NCBI GenBank assembly: GCA_036345935.2
Contig: JADWOT020000006.1
Location: forward strand, 8,034,519-8,098,518
DNA from: Taenia hydatigena
Taxonomy: Eukaryota > Platyhelminthes > Cestoda > Cyclophyllidea > Taeniidae
Direction: 5' to 3'
Length of the DNA stretch: 64,000 nucleotides
The translations under genes were made by a program, and so were the position numbers. Within the stretch, counting starts at the first letter, position 1, and each line of letters begins with the position of its first letter. The notes beneath the pieces were generated by a model that did not search any database, had not been told where the DNA came from, and saw only the letters and a program-made list of their open reading frames with translations. Positions 48,266 to 60,862 of this stretch are shown here, in pieces.

Positions 48266-49026
48266 TACCCTAGCATTCTACCTTCTTTTGCCTTCGAGGG
48301 AGCCTAGGGACGCTATATTGGTGGCAGCGGAAGGCGGACCCGAATTTATAAGGTTCCTATCCTGATCGCTATCGCCTTTGGCATATTGCAGCGGTACGAA
48401 AGAAGTGTATGTGTTACGGATGGGGGTAGCTCTGACCTCCCATAAAAGAAGGACTAAGAACGATGGCAGCCTTTGACATATTCTCCATCTCCGCGTTCCC
48501 CAGGAAGCTATTAACAACTGAAGTTACACTAGCCATGGACCACCTGAAAAGGTTTCCAGAGATTACCCTAAATATACTTGCAAAAGGAGATAGGTGGGCT
48601 AATGTCTCTTTACGGGCATACTGATTGTAGGCAGTACCTCTTATTCTGAAATTTATTCCTTAGCTGGACAAAACTCTAAGTCCAATCGAACTGTCAAGGG
48701 GGATCACTGATGTTGGTGTCAAGCATCGTCTCAATTGCGTCGAATGTCGGCGACTGGCGTGGTTAGCTCGTGGGTGCTTCTTGCAGAACCGATTGCGTTG
48801 TGACGGCTGACGCGGGAGGTGTACCAAGAGGCGCGTCGGGGACGACTATCGAAAGAGGAGAGGAGCAATGCGGTACTTTGCTTGTTTGAACTGCCGATTT
48901 CGGTTAGGATCACAGAGGTGGCCGTACTGCCCTAACTGCGTGGGCCGGCCTCCGTCTGTTAAAAATATATACTCTGCCCTAGTATTCTGCCTTCTCCTGC
49001 CGTCAATGGCGCCTCGGGACGCCACA
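48102..49026 (+). mobile_element. Complete TRIM element 2 (925 bp), target duplication ACACC
   Basis: 5' LTR 48102-48317 and 3' LTR 48869-49026, with the same TTGGTGGCAGCGG primer-binding site after the first and a GAAAGAGGAGAGGAGCAA polypurine tract before the second. Flanks are a perfect ACACC (48097-48101, 49027-49031). The interior is alignable end to end by eye with that of element 1. The 5' LTR is lengthened by a TA expansion. Confidence 0.93.
48207..48263 (+). repeat. TA microsatellite inside an LTR
   Basis: About 28 TA units, grown from the short ATATAT tract present in the middle of other LTRs of the family. Confidence 0.95.
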
Positions 49027-49031
49027 ACACC

Positions 49032-49209
49032 TGTAGCGCCTAAAGGCTTCCTAGAAGGCAAAAGAGAGCATACTACTGGGGCAGAACATATGTTCCATAA
49101 ACCGTGGGAATGAGGCTTCCGGCGCGGCTCGGAGGCCAGCACGTGCGGCTAGGCCAACGTGGCTGCCCAAGTGGCCGGAACCGGCAGTCAGAACAAACAA
49201 AGAATTACA
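49032..49209 (-). mobile_element. Solo TRIM-family LTR abutting TRIM element 2
   Basis: Reverse-oriented LTR, TGTAGCGCC to GAATTACA on the plus strand. Left flank ACACC is the same five bases that form the target duplication of element 2; right flank is AAACC (four of five). Confidence 0.85.
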
Positions 49210-49567
49210 AAACCTGTATCCTCTCCCCTCCCTTTCTAAATATCATTTAAACACCTTATTTTACATTGAGATGTTACCAATTTAGCACAGACCCGAGAGG
49301 CTGAAACCCACTTAGAATATAGACAGCCAACTTTTAGGGTTAAATGATGCAGTCTAACTTCATTTAGGATAAATGCTTTTTATCACTCAAGTTGATTTAT
49401 ATAACTGCATATACAAGCACCCTAGTTTTTTTAAGACGAATTGGAATTCGCCACTTTTTTTCGGGTAGCATGGTGCAAGCATAATACTTCATGGCTTATG
49501 TAAACTGCATATTATAATTTGTGTGTTTTAATTGGTATTCGATATCCGCGTCTTTTGCTAAACCGAG
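49210..49567. other. RABGEF1 5' flank
   Basis: Must hold the promoter and 5'UTR of the downstream gene. AT-rich, with no unambiguous TATA box or other site. Confidence 0.4.
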
Positions 49568-52500
49568 ATGGAGCGGGTTTCGACGATTGCTCCAGGTTCT
49601 AGCATACTTTGTAAAAATAATTGTGGTTATTATGGGAATCCCTCCTGGAATAACTATTGTTCCAGGTGTTATAGGGAATTTCAAAGTAAATCTGATGCAC
49701 AACTGCGCAATGCGCGTGCACTATCGCGAACTTCCTCTCGAGCCTTTGCGAATTTCGAAGCCAAACGCAAAAAGGTCGCGGGAAAAAGTTCTGGCACTAT
49801 CAGAAATATCCTGAAAATTCAGAAAGGTGGTGCTCTACTGGTCTCTTACTTGTTTAGATCATGATCAGCTTGGGCCAAATATTCCCGAAGAGGCCCTGCA
49901 GGCCAGGGCAGAATTCTATAAAGTCCTGAAAACCTGGCGGTCAGCCCCTTGCCATGATGTTAGCAAGCAGGTTCGTTGACGTATTTACTTACTTCAAAGA
50001 TTGAGAAACTTTTGAGAGATCCCGAAACTAACGGGCTTGCCAGTATCAACAAATTTTCAAACGCAATCAAGGACTTTTACAGTTACATGGCGCAGCGCGT
50101 CTACACCAATCACCTGTACCAGGCAAGCTTGTGGTTTCTAACGTACCATCGGATGTTTTTCTATAGGACGCTTCGACAGAGCAGAAAGAGGGGCTCTTAA
50201 ATGCAATTGAACGTTTCCTTTCCGTATGGATTTATCCATGGGCCTTCGCACCCTCAAATACGGATGATGAGGAGGTTGACTTGAGACTGCAAGATCGAAT
50301 TAGATCGCTTCATTGGGTATCTCATCAGCACTTAGACGCTCCTATCGATCCTTCCTCACCGGAGCAATCGCGCCACCTCGAGGCAGCCATTCTCCGTATG
50401 CGTTAACATTTCTTGCGTCTCTGTTCTGGCTTGCTAATCCAGACTACATGATATGTAAATACAATAGTCGGTAGCGTGGAGATCTCATCGTTGTAGCAGT
50501 CCTCTCGCCTTAAGCTGTGTTACTAGTCCATCGTGATTAGCCTCACCTCACAGCCTTCCAAGGAAAATCACCTTTGATATTATTATGCTGCAATGTAAAA
50601 ATGAAGCTCGTGCCTTGTTCTTTGTCCGACGATTTCTTGACCCTTTTTCTTCGTCTAAAGCAGAACCTGTTCAGTTTTTTCCCCACATAATATATTTTTC
50701 TTACGTCCAGCCGTCAACATTTCAGAATTATGCCCGTTTTTTATCATTAGCGAGTCTTTTAATCCTGTTGACAGAATTGAGTCCTTTACTCAGAACCCCG
50801 GTTTACTCGAATGTGCTTTGAAGTAGCATTTGCCATTTCCCAATGTTTTTCATCGTTTCATCGCTTATTGGTTCGTTATGTGCAACTCTCGGTCTCTTAG
50901 TCCTGTTGAATCGATAGCATTACCTCTTCCTCGAGTGCCGTTTTACATTTCATAGAGTGGTGATCTTTGGGGTGTACCTCACCTAGGTCCTTCCGTTCCC
51001 TAGTTTTCTTATTTTGTTCTAGATATCGTCTTTAAATCTGGTTATTTTGAGTGATATTTTTGGTTCATTTATTGATCTATGAATTGCTGTAGGTCCAAAG
51101 AATAGATAATTCATTTCTTACAAAATGTCAGATGCCAAGATGTGACCACTCATCCACTAGGGTAAATGCTGAAGCGAGGCTCATCTTTGGAACTGATTTA
51201 GATTTGATTCGGCAGAATGAGGTTCTCCCCACTGAATCTAAGCTTGATCAAATCGTCGACTGCTGCCACGAGGTCTTCAAGGCGTTGCGGCTGAACGCCA
51301 AGACTTCTGATTCCTCCTCAATGACAGTAGCAACAGCAGCTGCCGCTGCAGTCAACGTCGCAAAACATCAGCAGATTCAATCACAGCAGTCGCTGGCGCC
51401 TCAGTGTCCCTCCAACGCTGATGACTTCCTCCCCGTCCTCATTTGGATTGTGCTGCGCGCCAATCCCCCACTGCTGCACTCCAACCTTCAATTCATCATG
51501 CGCTTTGCCAGCGACACCCGACTCAACACCGGCGAGGCCGCCTACTGTTTTACCAATTTGGTACGTTTTGGTCTTTGCTCTCCTCGCAAAATCTACCGCC
51601 GCTGCTGCTGCACAGGGCTAACTTTTTTCCCCATCCTCTCCTGTCTCGGCAGTGTTGCGCAGTGGAGTTCATCAAGAACCTCAACTACGCCAGTCTCGGC
51701 CTTACAAAGGAAGAATTCGAGCAGGAGATGCGTGATGGTGTACCAGTCACCCTCTGTCCCGCCGACGTTCCTGACGCTCTCTCTGATGCCAAGCGACGAT
51801 ACACCGCCATCAGTCAGAAGTGAGTTGCCTCTTTCTTCTTTGCCGCAGTAAATTCTACTCTTTTTCATAAGATTAAACCTGTTCACTTCTCAAAGTGTGC
51901 GGCCATGAACTTCTCTTTTACTGCCAACGGTCGTGGAGGAGTGGGATAAAACGTTTTATCATATGGTGTAGACTTCCGTTTCATTAATCTTTTGTGGAAC
52001 ACATGATTGCCGCATATTTTTTCGCCTTTAATAAGAACGTCACATTGTCAGCCATAAATCCTTCTGTTATATTGATTTCTCATGGAAATGATCAAATTCC
52101 TTGATTTTCCGTCTGTTTTTTAATTGGCTCTTTTTTGGACTAAGCGCACATTGGTTTGATTAACAAAATTTGGTCACGTGTTGACGGAAAATTTTTGAAC
52201 TTTTTAGCGACAACGCACGAAAACGTGACAGTTAAAATTGAAATACTAGCTTTTGCTAACCAAGTTGCACAGTTACCATGGATCAATAAAGTAGTTTTCG
52301 TCGCCGGTCGCGTGTTGCCTATTTTATGCTTAGTTTGGCTAACGCCTTATATTCGTCTTTCAGCTATTGTAAATTTTCTAAGTTAGCTTATCCATAGATA
52401 TAAGACACCAGACAAGGTACCCAATCTTAATAAGTGATCAAGGTGTTCGTGAGTTTTTGAATGCGGACCACTGAGGCACCTAGTACCTAGTAAGAACATG

Positions 52501-55500
52501 TAAAGTGTAATTATTGACATTCACTTTAGGACGTGGGCATGCTTGTACTCTTGGTTCCTGGTCTCTACTGTCATTTCCTCGTTTTGAATCCTCGCGTCAC
52601 GAGTGATTACTCGAAACTGGTTGCCGGGACTCGAGCCTGTCTGCGTTACAAACCGACTCGAGGTCGACTGCAGGGCTGTAGAGACTTCTCGTGAAATAGG
52701 CTGCGTAGCATTTGGAGAGGTTGTGATATGCTGTATGGGAACGTGTCGCTCGAAATAGATAGGGTAAAAGGTGTGGTTCTGGTGGTAAAACGATGAAGGA
52801 TGCATCACATCCAGGGTGGTTCTTTATTCTTGACAATGGAGGATTGCTTGGCGAAGGTGGTTGAAATAAATGGATGTTACTGTTGTTGCAAGAGTAATTT
52901 GCAGTGTTGTTTGATGTGAGTGGTGGAAAGTTTGATTGCATCCACCTAAAGTAAGTGGACAGTACATGTCATGAGTTGGTGGGTGGCAATGGTGTTCAAA
53001 GATCAGCATGTTTGCGGTTTCATTCACAAGGGTAGCAAAAGTGCGCTGTGCCTTTTAGGTGGTGGGTTGAATGGGTTGTGATAAGAAATGGATTCTACAT
53101 TGCGACGTGAGGCGATGATGAGGAGATGGACATGGGTTATTTTCCAACAATCTACCCGCCATCCATTGTGTGCACCCCTGAGGAGCGCACTACTTCATTC
53201 TTAGCAGACTACACTTGCTTTGTGTGGGGTGGTCCAAGGACGTGGTTGCCGGCTCGCTGAAGGCCAAGGGGTTATGAGTGAGCTGCATGGACTGGAGGCG
53301 ATACAACAGAACGATGTGAAGGAAAGGGCTTAATGAGAAAGAGTTAGGCGTGGTGAATGAGTGGAAAGGGAGTCCTAGTTCAGCAAGGAACTGGATCGCA
53401 GGACTTGGTGTCTCGTACTCGTGAGAAGGTGTGCACCTTATTTGGGGTGGGGGAGGAGAGTGTGGTTGGTCTCTCTCTAACCTTCGTATTTCTCTGATAT
53501 TTTTTGAGATGGTTGTTGTCCTTTCTTGGTATTGGTCGAATCACACGATTCCATGGGGAACTTTGCAGAGGCGGTGTTTAGATGTGTGGGAAGTGGGGGC
53601 GTAGATTTTTTGTAGGTGAATTATAGACTGGTATGCGGTTGAAAATGCAACACAACTTGGTTTTTTCCTTTCGCACGAAACCATTTGCTTTGTTGAATTA
53701 ATCGCCTTGTTCATTGGTTCCCTATGAATTCTTTCATTAATATCAGTTTTGCATATTGAAATACTCGGCTGCATTGTTGTTATTAGTTGTATTTTGTAGA
53801 TTTCCATTTTTTGATCTGTTTTGCGCGAATCGAATTCCATAGGTCGAAGTTTATCTCATAACATCCATCCGTTGAGTGCTTTTTTACTCTAATTTATTGG
53901 TGCACTCATATTTCAAGCATACCGTGCACAATATGCTTAATAGGCTCAATCGCTTCGATATGGCATAATTCCCCACTTATAACGATTTTTGGAAACAAAT
54001 TATGCAGTGTTCCTTTATTGCGTTTTGGATACTTGAACTGTTTGCCATTTTAAAGAGGCTTCAATTTGGACAGCGTAATAACATCAATTTTTTTGCTGCG
54101 TTTTTTTTTCAAATCGGATTGCCATTGGAAGAGGTCTTGCTCTTCTTCATGACTTCAGTATAATTTTTCTTCATTTTAAAACCCCACTGGGCTAATTTTT
54201 GTACATTGTTTTGGTTTTCTGAAACTTGTTAGTCTTAGTGATACCCTTTGAGATGTCCTAGTTTTGTGGAAGGCTATTCAAAACTTGCCTTGGTCTCAAC
54301 TACGCGACCTTATTATGTGAGATTTGTGGCATGCAGTCTCCTCCAACTGCAGTTTATCATCTTTAAGCTCTTCACTTTGTACGTGGATCTAAAGAATGGT
54401 CGAGGGCGTGGGTTCAATAACTTCCCAATACCTAAATTGTTCCCTCTGATTATGCTCAATGCTCTATATTTCCTTTCAAATATGACCTGGCGGAGGAGAA
54501 AAGCTATCATCAGTAGGTAGCATCTAGTTCTTGTCATCTGATCAGCCAACGGTAAGTCTACACTGCCTCACGTACGCATAATTTGTTTATGCTATGAAAG
54601 TGTCACCAAATTCTTTTCTGATCGTTTTGACAATGGTATGTCCCTAGAGGTAGCTTTGTCCTTTAAGTAACCTTACCTCACCTTTTGTAGATAACAACTT
54701 TTGGTTTACACTCTTGATCCCTCCAAAAGCTCTTCAAATCGCATTCTGGGGCCAAGAATCAGCAATATGACGTATCCAAATCGGGTAGATGCTATTACTG
54801 CCTTAAATCGTAACATTCTTGAGAACAGTGCTGTTTCTACTATGACATTCTCACTAATCGGTGAATTGTCGTTTGCTTCTGATGCACAGCATAACATGCA
54901 GTACCTAGGCACTACTTTTTGTTTCTCCTCATAGTTTTCCAATTTTCCTGGTATCATTTTTCTTGCTACACCTCAAAAATACGTATAATTTGTATTGACG
55001 GCTGAATTACTAAAAGTGAATTTTGTGCACTAATTACGACGGGAACCCTCTCCTTAGTTAAAACCATCCACCTCGTAAACATCACCAAGATACTGTCACC
55101 AAAATGTTTGGATGACCTTTTTCATCATCCTCACCGCGACAGCAAGCGGGCGTTCACATTGTTCAAATCCGCCTTCATTTCACGTCAATGTCGAGGTCCT
55201 TTACGCAGCACAAAGTCACAAGCTTTGTTTTCGGTAAGCCTGGCTAAAAATCGCATCTCGCAGCTCGAAGATTGCAGGGTCTTTGTAAAACTCCTATTGT
55301 TTGCATTGGTGGTTTCCATTTCAAGCCCGTCAGAACAAGCGTACGCGTACTGCGTCGGCCTGCGGTAAATTCTCTTGCATATCAAAAGCATTTCCTGATC
55401 ACGCAGATTATATCATATAACCCTTAGATATCTAGTTCTAAAGAGTTAATTTGCAGCCGATGTGGGATATTGGTTTAGGGATTTTTCTAGTTTTGAAGTT

Positions 55501-57219
55501 ATTTAGATAGTGAGTCATTCAATATCCGTTCAGAGGCGCGTGATCAGTACTGATTTTTCTGGATCTATCCGTGTGCCAAATCTACTGGGCTTCCCTGTTG
55601 CGGATGTGCTTTCTTTCATGTGTACTGTGTGTGCACTTGGGTCTAGTTACAGAGCTTCATGCCGGTGCAGCATTTGCAGGTTGTCTTGTTAGCCTCTTCA
55701 AGTAATTGAATTGTTTTGATGTGAAACTGAAACGACTAGTTTATTTCCTTCGTTTAAAGTTCTGGTTTATTGGGTGCATTAGTAAATTAAGTCCTTTAAT
55801 TAGAAGCATTTAAGGTTTTTTTCATGCGCAAACTGATCCCTTTTCTGCTGCATTTTCTTGTCTACTAATGATATATGGTTAAAATTTATGCTGTTGAGGA
55901 CGTTATTGAGATAAACGATCAAACTGATATTGGATAATAAATATTAGTATTTTTGGCAAACACGGTAGCGTTATTAGTTTTTATTACCTATCACTCAAAA
56001 AGTATTGGGGACAATGTTGCTTTTTCGAGGGAGGAGTAGTAACTGTAGTGCTTTTACCGGAGCTACACGTTTCAGCCCTACCCGCACGCATGTTATGGGT
56101 TTAATTGCCAAATATGATTATGTTGGTAAGCTCGGGACAAACAAATCAAAGGTTCGAATATGAAATCTTTTGGATACTTTGTTATTTTACTCAGATCCAA
56201 ATACTGCTTCAAAGCCTTCAAGTGCTTTAATCGGATTTACAGTCAGTGTAGCTGGTCCGATTTTCATTCTGAAATATAAATTTTCTAGTACCTTAGCCGA
56301 AGGATTTGCTCGGGTATCCTGAATATGAGACGCATTTGAGGTGATTCATTGACGTATGTCAAGACTTTGTGTGGGCGCAATGCCTGTCGAATTTGGAAAC
56401 ATTTTGAAATCTATCCCCTAAGAAAGTATGCACTCCATATTTATACGATTGGTTTTGGTACAACTATCAGATATTACCATAACAGGAATCGAGAAGCAAA
56501 GAAATGTGTGGTCTCAGTGTGACGGTATACTAGATAATTTTACTCTCCAATCTGCGGCCTTCATTACTGGCGGATGAGTGTGCACGTGTGTCTGCGTGCA
56601 TTGACAGTGTGACTTTGGTGCGCTTTTTCGATCAGATGAAACTGTTCCTTTAAAATAAATCGTGACGAAAGTATTCATCTCATTTATTGTGATGTGGACT
56701 TGTTAGTCTGAATAACGCCATTTGGTCCTGAAGTTCTGCTTCATAGATGTTATCTCAGCAGTTGAAAGTGTCATCACGAAATTGGCGGACAAACAGCCGA
56801 AACTATCATTTTGGAATGATTATGTGAAATTCCACACCAGTTTTTTGGCCATTCATTCGATCAGCCAATTCATCATATTTTTATGTAGAATGGACGATAT
56901 GGAAGCGTTAATGGCCGCCACAGAGAGCGAGCTGAACGCCAACGAGAGGCGCACGGTTGAGCGTGTGGCGCAGCTGCGAAGAACGTGCACGTTGAAGCGC
57001 ACCGTCAACCTGGATCCGCGGGAGTTGATCACACCCCACGTGCTGTGCCTTGGACCAATGCCAGAGAATCTTCCAGCTTCGCCTCCTTTGCTTCCAAAGT
57101 CGCAGTCGATCAACTTGATAGATCAGCTCCGGCCCGATGAATCCCTCGCCTCCACTCCCTGTCTCGCGCCTCTCCCTACCCGTACGCCCCCGCAGCCACC
57201 CCGCCCACCCCCACGGTAG
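49568..57219 (+). CDS. RABGEF1: Rab5 guanine-nucleotide exchange factor (Rabex-5), seven exons
   Basis: Rabex-5 binds ubiquitin and, with Rabaptin-5, activates Rab5 GTPases on early endosomes. Exons: 49568-49826, 49858-49970, 50000-50122, 50167-50395, about 51175-51560, 51653-51819, 56889-57219. They sum to 1608 nt, 535 residues (human about 490). Residues about 14-39 form an A20 zinc finger (LCKNNCGYYGNPSWNNYC, then SRC). A linker and helical bundle follow, then the VPS9 domain with DDFLPVLIWIVLRANPP and GEAAYCFTNL. The last exon gives the C-terminal coiled coil and a proline-rich end. The start Met fits the human start. The 51175 acceptor was chosen because it is the only nearby AG that keeps frame. 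Intron 3 is GC-AG. An Ala/Gln-rich insert (TVATAAAAAVNVAKHQQ) precedes the VPS9 core. Confidence 0.93.
51820..56888 (+). other. Large last intron of RABGEF1
   Basis: A 5069-nt GT-AG intron, over 50 times longer than most others in the gene. It carries the second copy of the 1.26-kb repeat. No gene is recognised in the rest. Confidence 0.85.
52452..53704 (-). repeat. 1.26-kb dispersed repeat, copy B
   Basis: Reverse complement of 36351-37609 with near-complete identity; slight divergence appears only in the outermost 20 bases at the 53704 end. It lies wholly inside the last RABGEF1 intron. Confidence 0.85.
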
Positions 57220-60200
57220 CGGCGATCGCACTGCTGCCTTCTTCTAATCTCTCTCAATTGTTGCCTAATTTTTTATCATTGATATTCAATTATGATTGTC
57301 ATTCATTCTGCCTTCTCTATGTCGATTTTGCTTAGCAATTTGCTTTATCCTTCCGGAACAAAAGTTGGAGCGATAGAATCCAAAGAAAGTTGAAAATTTG
57401 AAACTCACGAGTATTAGTTAGTGCTGTCATTAATTATTATCGTGGCTCATTAGCATTGATTCTGCTGTTTTATCGGCATTTAAATCTGCAACTTTGACTG
57501 CCGGAGGAACCTTTCTTTAGCTGTGGCAGTAGGAACCCTCGGGGAAACACTTTGGGTACCAAACTCAAAGCTAGAATGGGTGGACTCGGGGGTCGAAATA
57601 GAGTATATGAATACAATATTTGATGTTTGTTGCCTTCGGCGGTTGTGTATTGTTCTGCCAACAAAGGAAATCAATAGTGGGCATGGTCGGGTTCCCTCAC
57701 AGTTGGCAATGCAACCACTATTTAAGTCGACTTTGTTAACCTATGACGTCGAGGTCCTTTGGTAGCATTGTTAGCAGAAAGTTAGCCCAACAAAGATGTC
57801 TTCGAGTTGTTTTTTCAGCGTCGGTGACATGCTTGAGACGATGATTGCAGCAGACCCCCTTTTACTGCAAGGGGTTCTGGAACTTAAGTCACCAAACAGA
57901 TGGTTCACCGTCGTCATTTCAGCAGGGGGCCTGTTGACCTTTCTCTAATATTACCTACCGCCCGCCCATAAGAGCACTGCGACTCTGCCTGATGGGTTCT
58001 GGGTTGCCATCATAAATGCGCTGCAACTATAAATCAAGAATGTAAGGTCATCGTGATTATTCGGTCTTGACTAATTGTATCTCTGACTTAGATTGCAAAA
58101 TTGCGATCTAACTGATGATAACACTAATATGCCGCAGACGCGGTGAAAGCTGAGCTTGGCGTGCAATTCCCCGGCACGAGAACGCGCCTTTGGTCGCTGC
58201 GGCGCTGGTGGTGCAACTGAACTAGCATTTAAAATTCACATCTTGTAAGTACAAGGTATACATTTGGAATTGCGAAAAAACGGACCTGGGACCCTAAGTC
58301 CATTTGCGACGGGGAGTGTTATCTAGACGCCTTTTTATTATGAGCAATCTGGTGGACGTAGATTAAACAGCTCGCTTACACTTTAAAGAGAATTTGAGGG
58401 ATTCTTTCGAGATCTTCTGTAAAAGCATCTGTCAAGCAGAGTTTTGACCTTCCAAAACCACTGTGTAGAATTTTGGATAGGTTTTGAATAAAAAGGTTCC
58501 TACATAACAATTGACTAAAATAATCTTGAGTATTCGGGAATTCGGACAAGCATTTCATAAGGCACTTCAACTCAATATTTCCAATCCACTATTTCTAACA
58601 TATGGAAACAAGAGCTTCGTCAATATGACTTGCATTTTGAGGTCTCAAACGAATATGCATTTAAATTGTAAATTGATGAAGACACCCACGACCCCAGAAA
58701 GCGATCTTGTTCCTAACATTCTAGGTCGCAATCTCGTGTAGTTCATCCTGATTTACTGATATCACAGACAAATGGCCTTCAATTCTATAAATAAGCGAGC
58801 CTGTGAACTACAGGGTCTTTGACAGTCTCCCTTGGTCACTGGGCCATCGCGGTAGCCAGGCTTCGCATCGTTTGCTTGCTCATATATGTTAGCAAATAAA
58901 TGACTTCCGCATTAAAAGCCTGTCCGCCGGGTGGATCCAAGCTTGCGCTCATATAAACCGGTTTGGATGCGACCCAAAGATAATGTGATAATGGCTTCAT
59001 GATTTTGAAACAGTGGTCGGTTTTTAAGTGCTGTGGAAAATGTTTTTGAAACGACTGGGTTAGTACTACCACTTCACTCAGGTGTAAGGAAGTTTTAGTG
59101 AAATTGGTTCCACTGGCCATAAAGTGGGGAGCGGACTTCCCGAGGTCTGAATGGCAGAACACTGAACACCCTGAAGACGTGGTGAGGTTTCATATACTAT
59201 GAATGCAGAGTGCCAACTTTTCGCATAGAAAAATTTGCGCACTGTTGTCACAAATTTAGCACATCGCCTTGTGTGAAAAAAAATACAGAGGAATGAATGC
59301 CGCATGACAGAAGTCAGAATTTTTCTTCGCCATCCCAACGCCTATCATTTTGCCTCAGCCTACACATCATGATCTTACACATGTGTAACATTGTTTTTTA
59401 CTAGTATCGCGGAAAAGCATCTATAAATTTGCAAGAACTTGGTAAATCACGGATGAATTACAACAAGAAATTGGGAAATGATACAGCCGCCATTTGGTCA
59501 CTGATATTAGTACTAGTAAAGGCACTGCCTTGACGATAGATCACAAAAATGACTCTTGAAGTCCATCTAACTATGGCGACTGAAGAAAATTGCTTTTGAG
59601 GCGAGAATTTAAGCTGATAATGGACTGGACGTCGGAATCACCCATAATGGCCATGAATAGTTAACTCAGTAACGAGTACCAATTCGCATGCACTTGTGAA
59701 TGGAATCTTTTGCAGCCTTAATCCTGTACTAAGTTGGTTTGTTATCAACTGAGACGCCTCCTCAGCCCTGCCATATGTGAAGAGACCAAAATCGCATTGA
59801 CCCTTCCACTTGCATTCACAGATGATTTAGCTTGAAAGCTTTTAAGCTACTGACATGGTTGTCGACAAATTTGATGTAGCGCAATTCCTCCAAATTTCAT
59901 CTTAGCACTTAACCATTCCTACGTGCATAAAACGGATTATCCCTTTAATAAGTACCACGAGCAAACTTCTTCCGGATCCCTCTATTTTAGCCTTTTAAAA
60001 GGGGCTGCATGCGGCTTTTTGTACTTCATCAGAGCGTAAAGTGATACGCGACGCACAATTCTTTAATCACTCCAGACAACAAGCTTTTCGAGACTTTCAC
60101 CTTCCAAACGCCTACGTTCGCTGTTGCTTCTACCAGAACCTCGAAGAAAGCCGCCTCAAGTTGAGGTTAAAATGGCCGAAACCGCTGGAGAGCCTCCATA

Positions 60201-60862
60201 TTCATCAACCTCGTAAAGAATTGTACCAAATCCAGGTTAATCTATGCATTTTCGATTCCGCTTTTGAAGCCTCGATACTCAAAGAGGCGAAAAAAATAAG
60301 GCGAAGTAGCTCGAACAGAAAATACGAGCGCAATATCCCATCTTTAACGCAGTGAATCTGAATGTTCGATTGGTGAAGGTTCTACACTTCTAGAGAACGC
60401 AAGCCTGCATCTACGCATAGATAGATTTCCTATTTCTGCATACATTTTTGGAAAGACGGTCGTCCCGACACGCGAAAGACGTCTGATAGCAAAATGCGGC
60501 GAAATACTTGCGTGAGATAACCAACCCACATTAGCCTATAAATCGAGAGAACAAGACAGGTGCAACTACTGGTGACTCCAGGAGGTGCATTCGTTAAGAA
60601 ATAGTGAAAGAAAAGGGATAAGAGAAGCCAAGCGAGATGAGGGGAGAGAGCTGCACACGAAGAAACGAAGAGGATGTGAGTGGGAAAGGGAAGCAAGAAT
60701 CAACTGGGCGAGATGGCATAGTCGGCGTCTACAATATCTTGGTAATTTACACACACTCGCCGATCCACTCATTCACTTGCGAACGAGCGGACAGCGTAGG
60801 GCCGGTCTAAATGCGTCTTCCTTGGCAACAGAGTAGACAGGCAGGGTCACCCACGCGCGCCT
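57220..60862. other. Region between convergent RABGEF1 and TBC gene ends
   Basis: Should contain both 3'UTRs. Several ORFs of 60 to 108 codons on both strands have no recognisable domain. I support no gene here; the plus-strand 104-codon ORF at 60041-60355 is the longest with ordinary composition. Confidence 0.4.

Noticed and set aside
60566..60836. ORFs on both strands between the convergent genes
   Set aside because: Arg/Lys/Glu-rich on one strand and Leu/Ser-rich on the other, as purine-rich DNA always gives; no domain.
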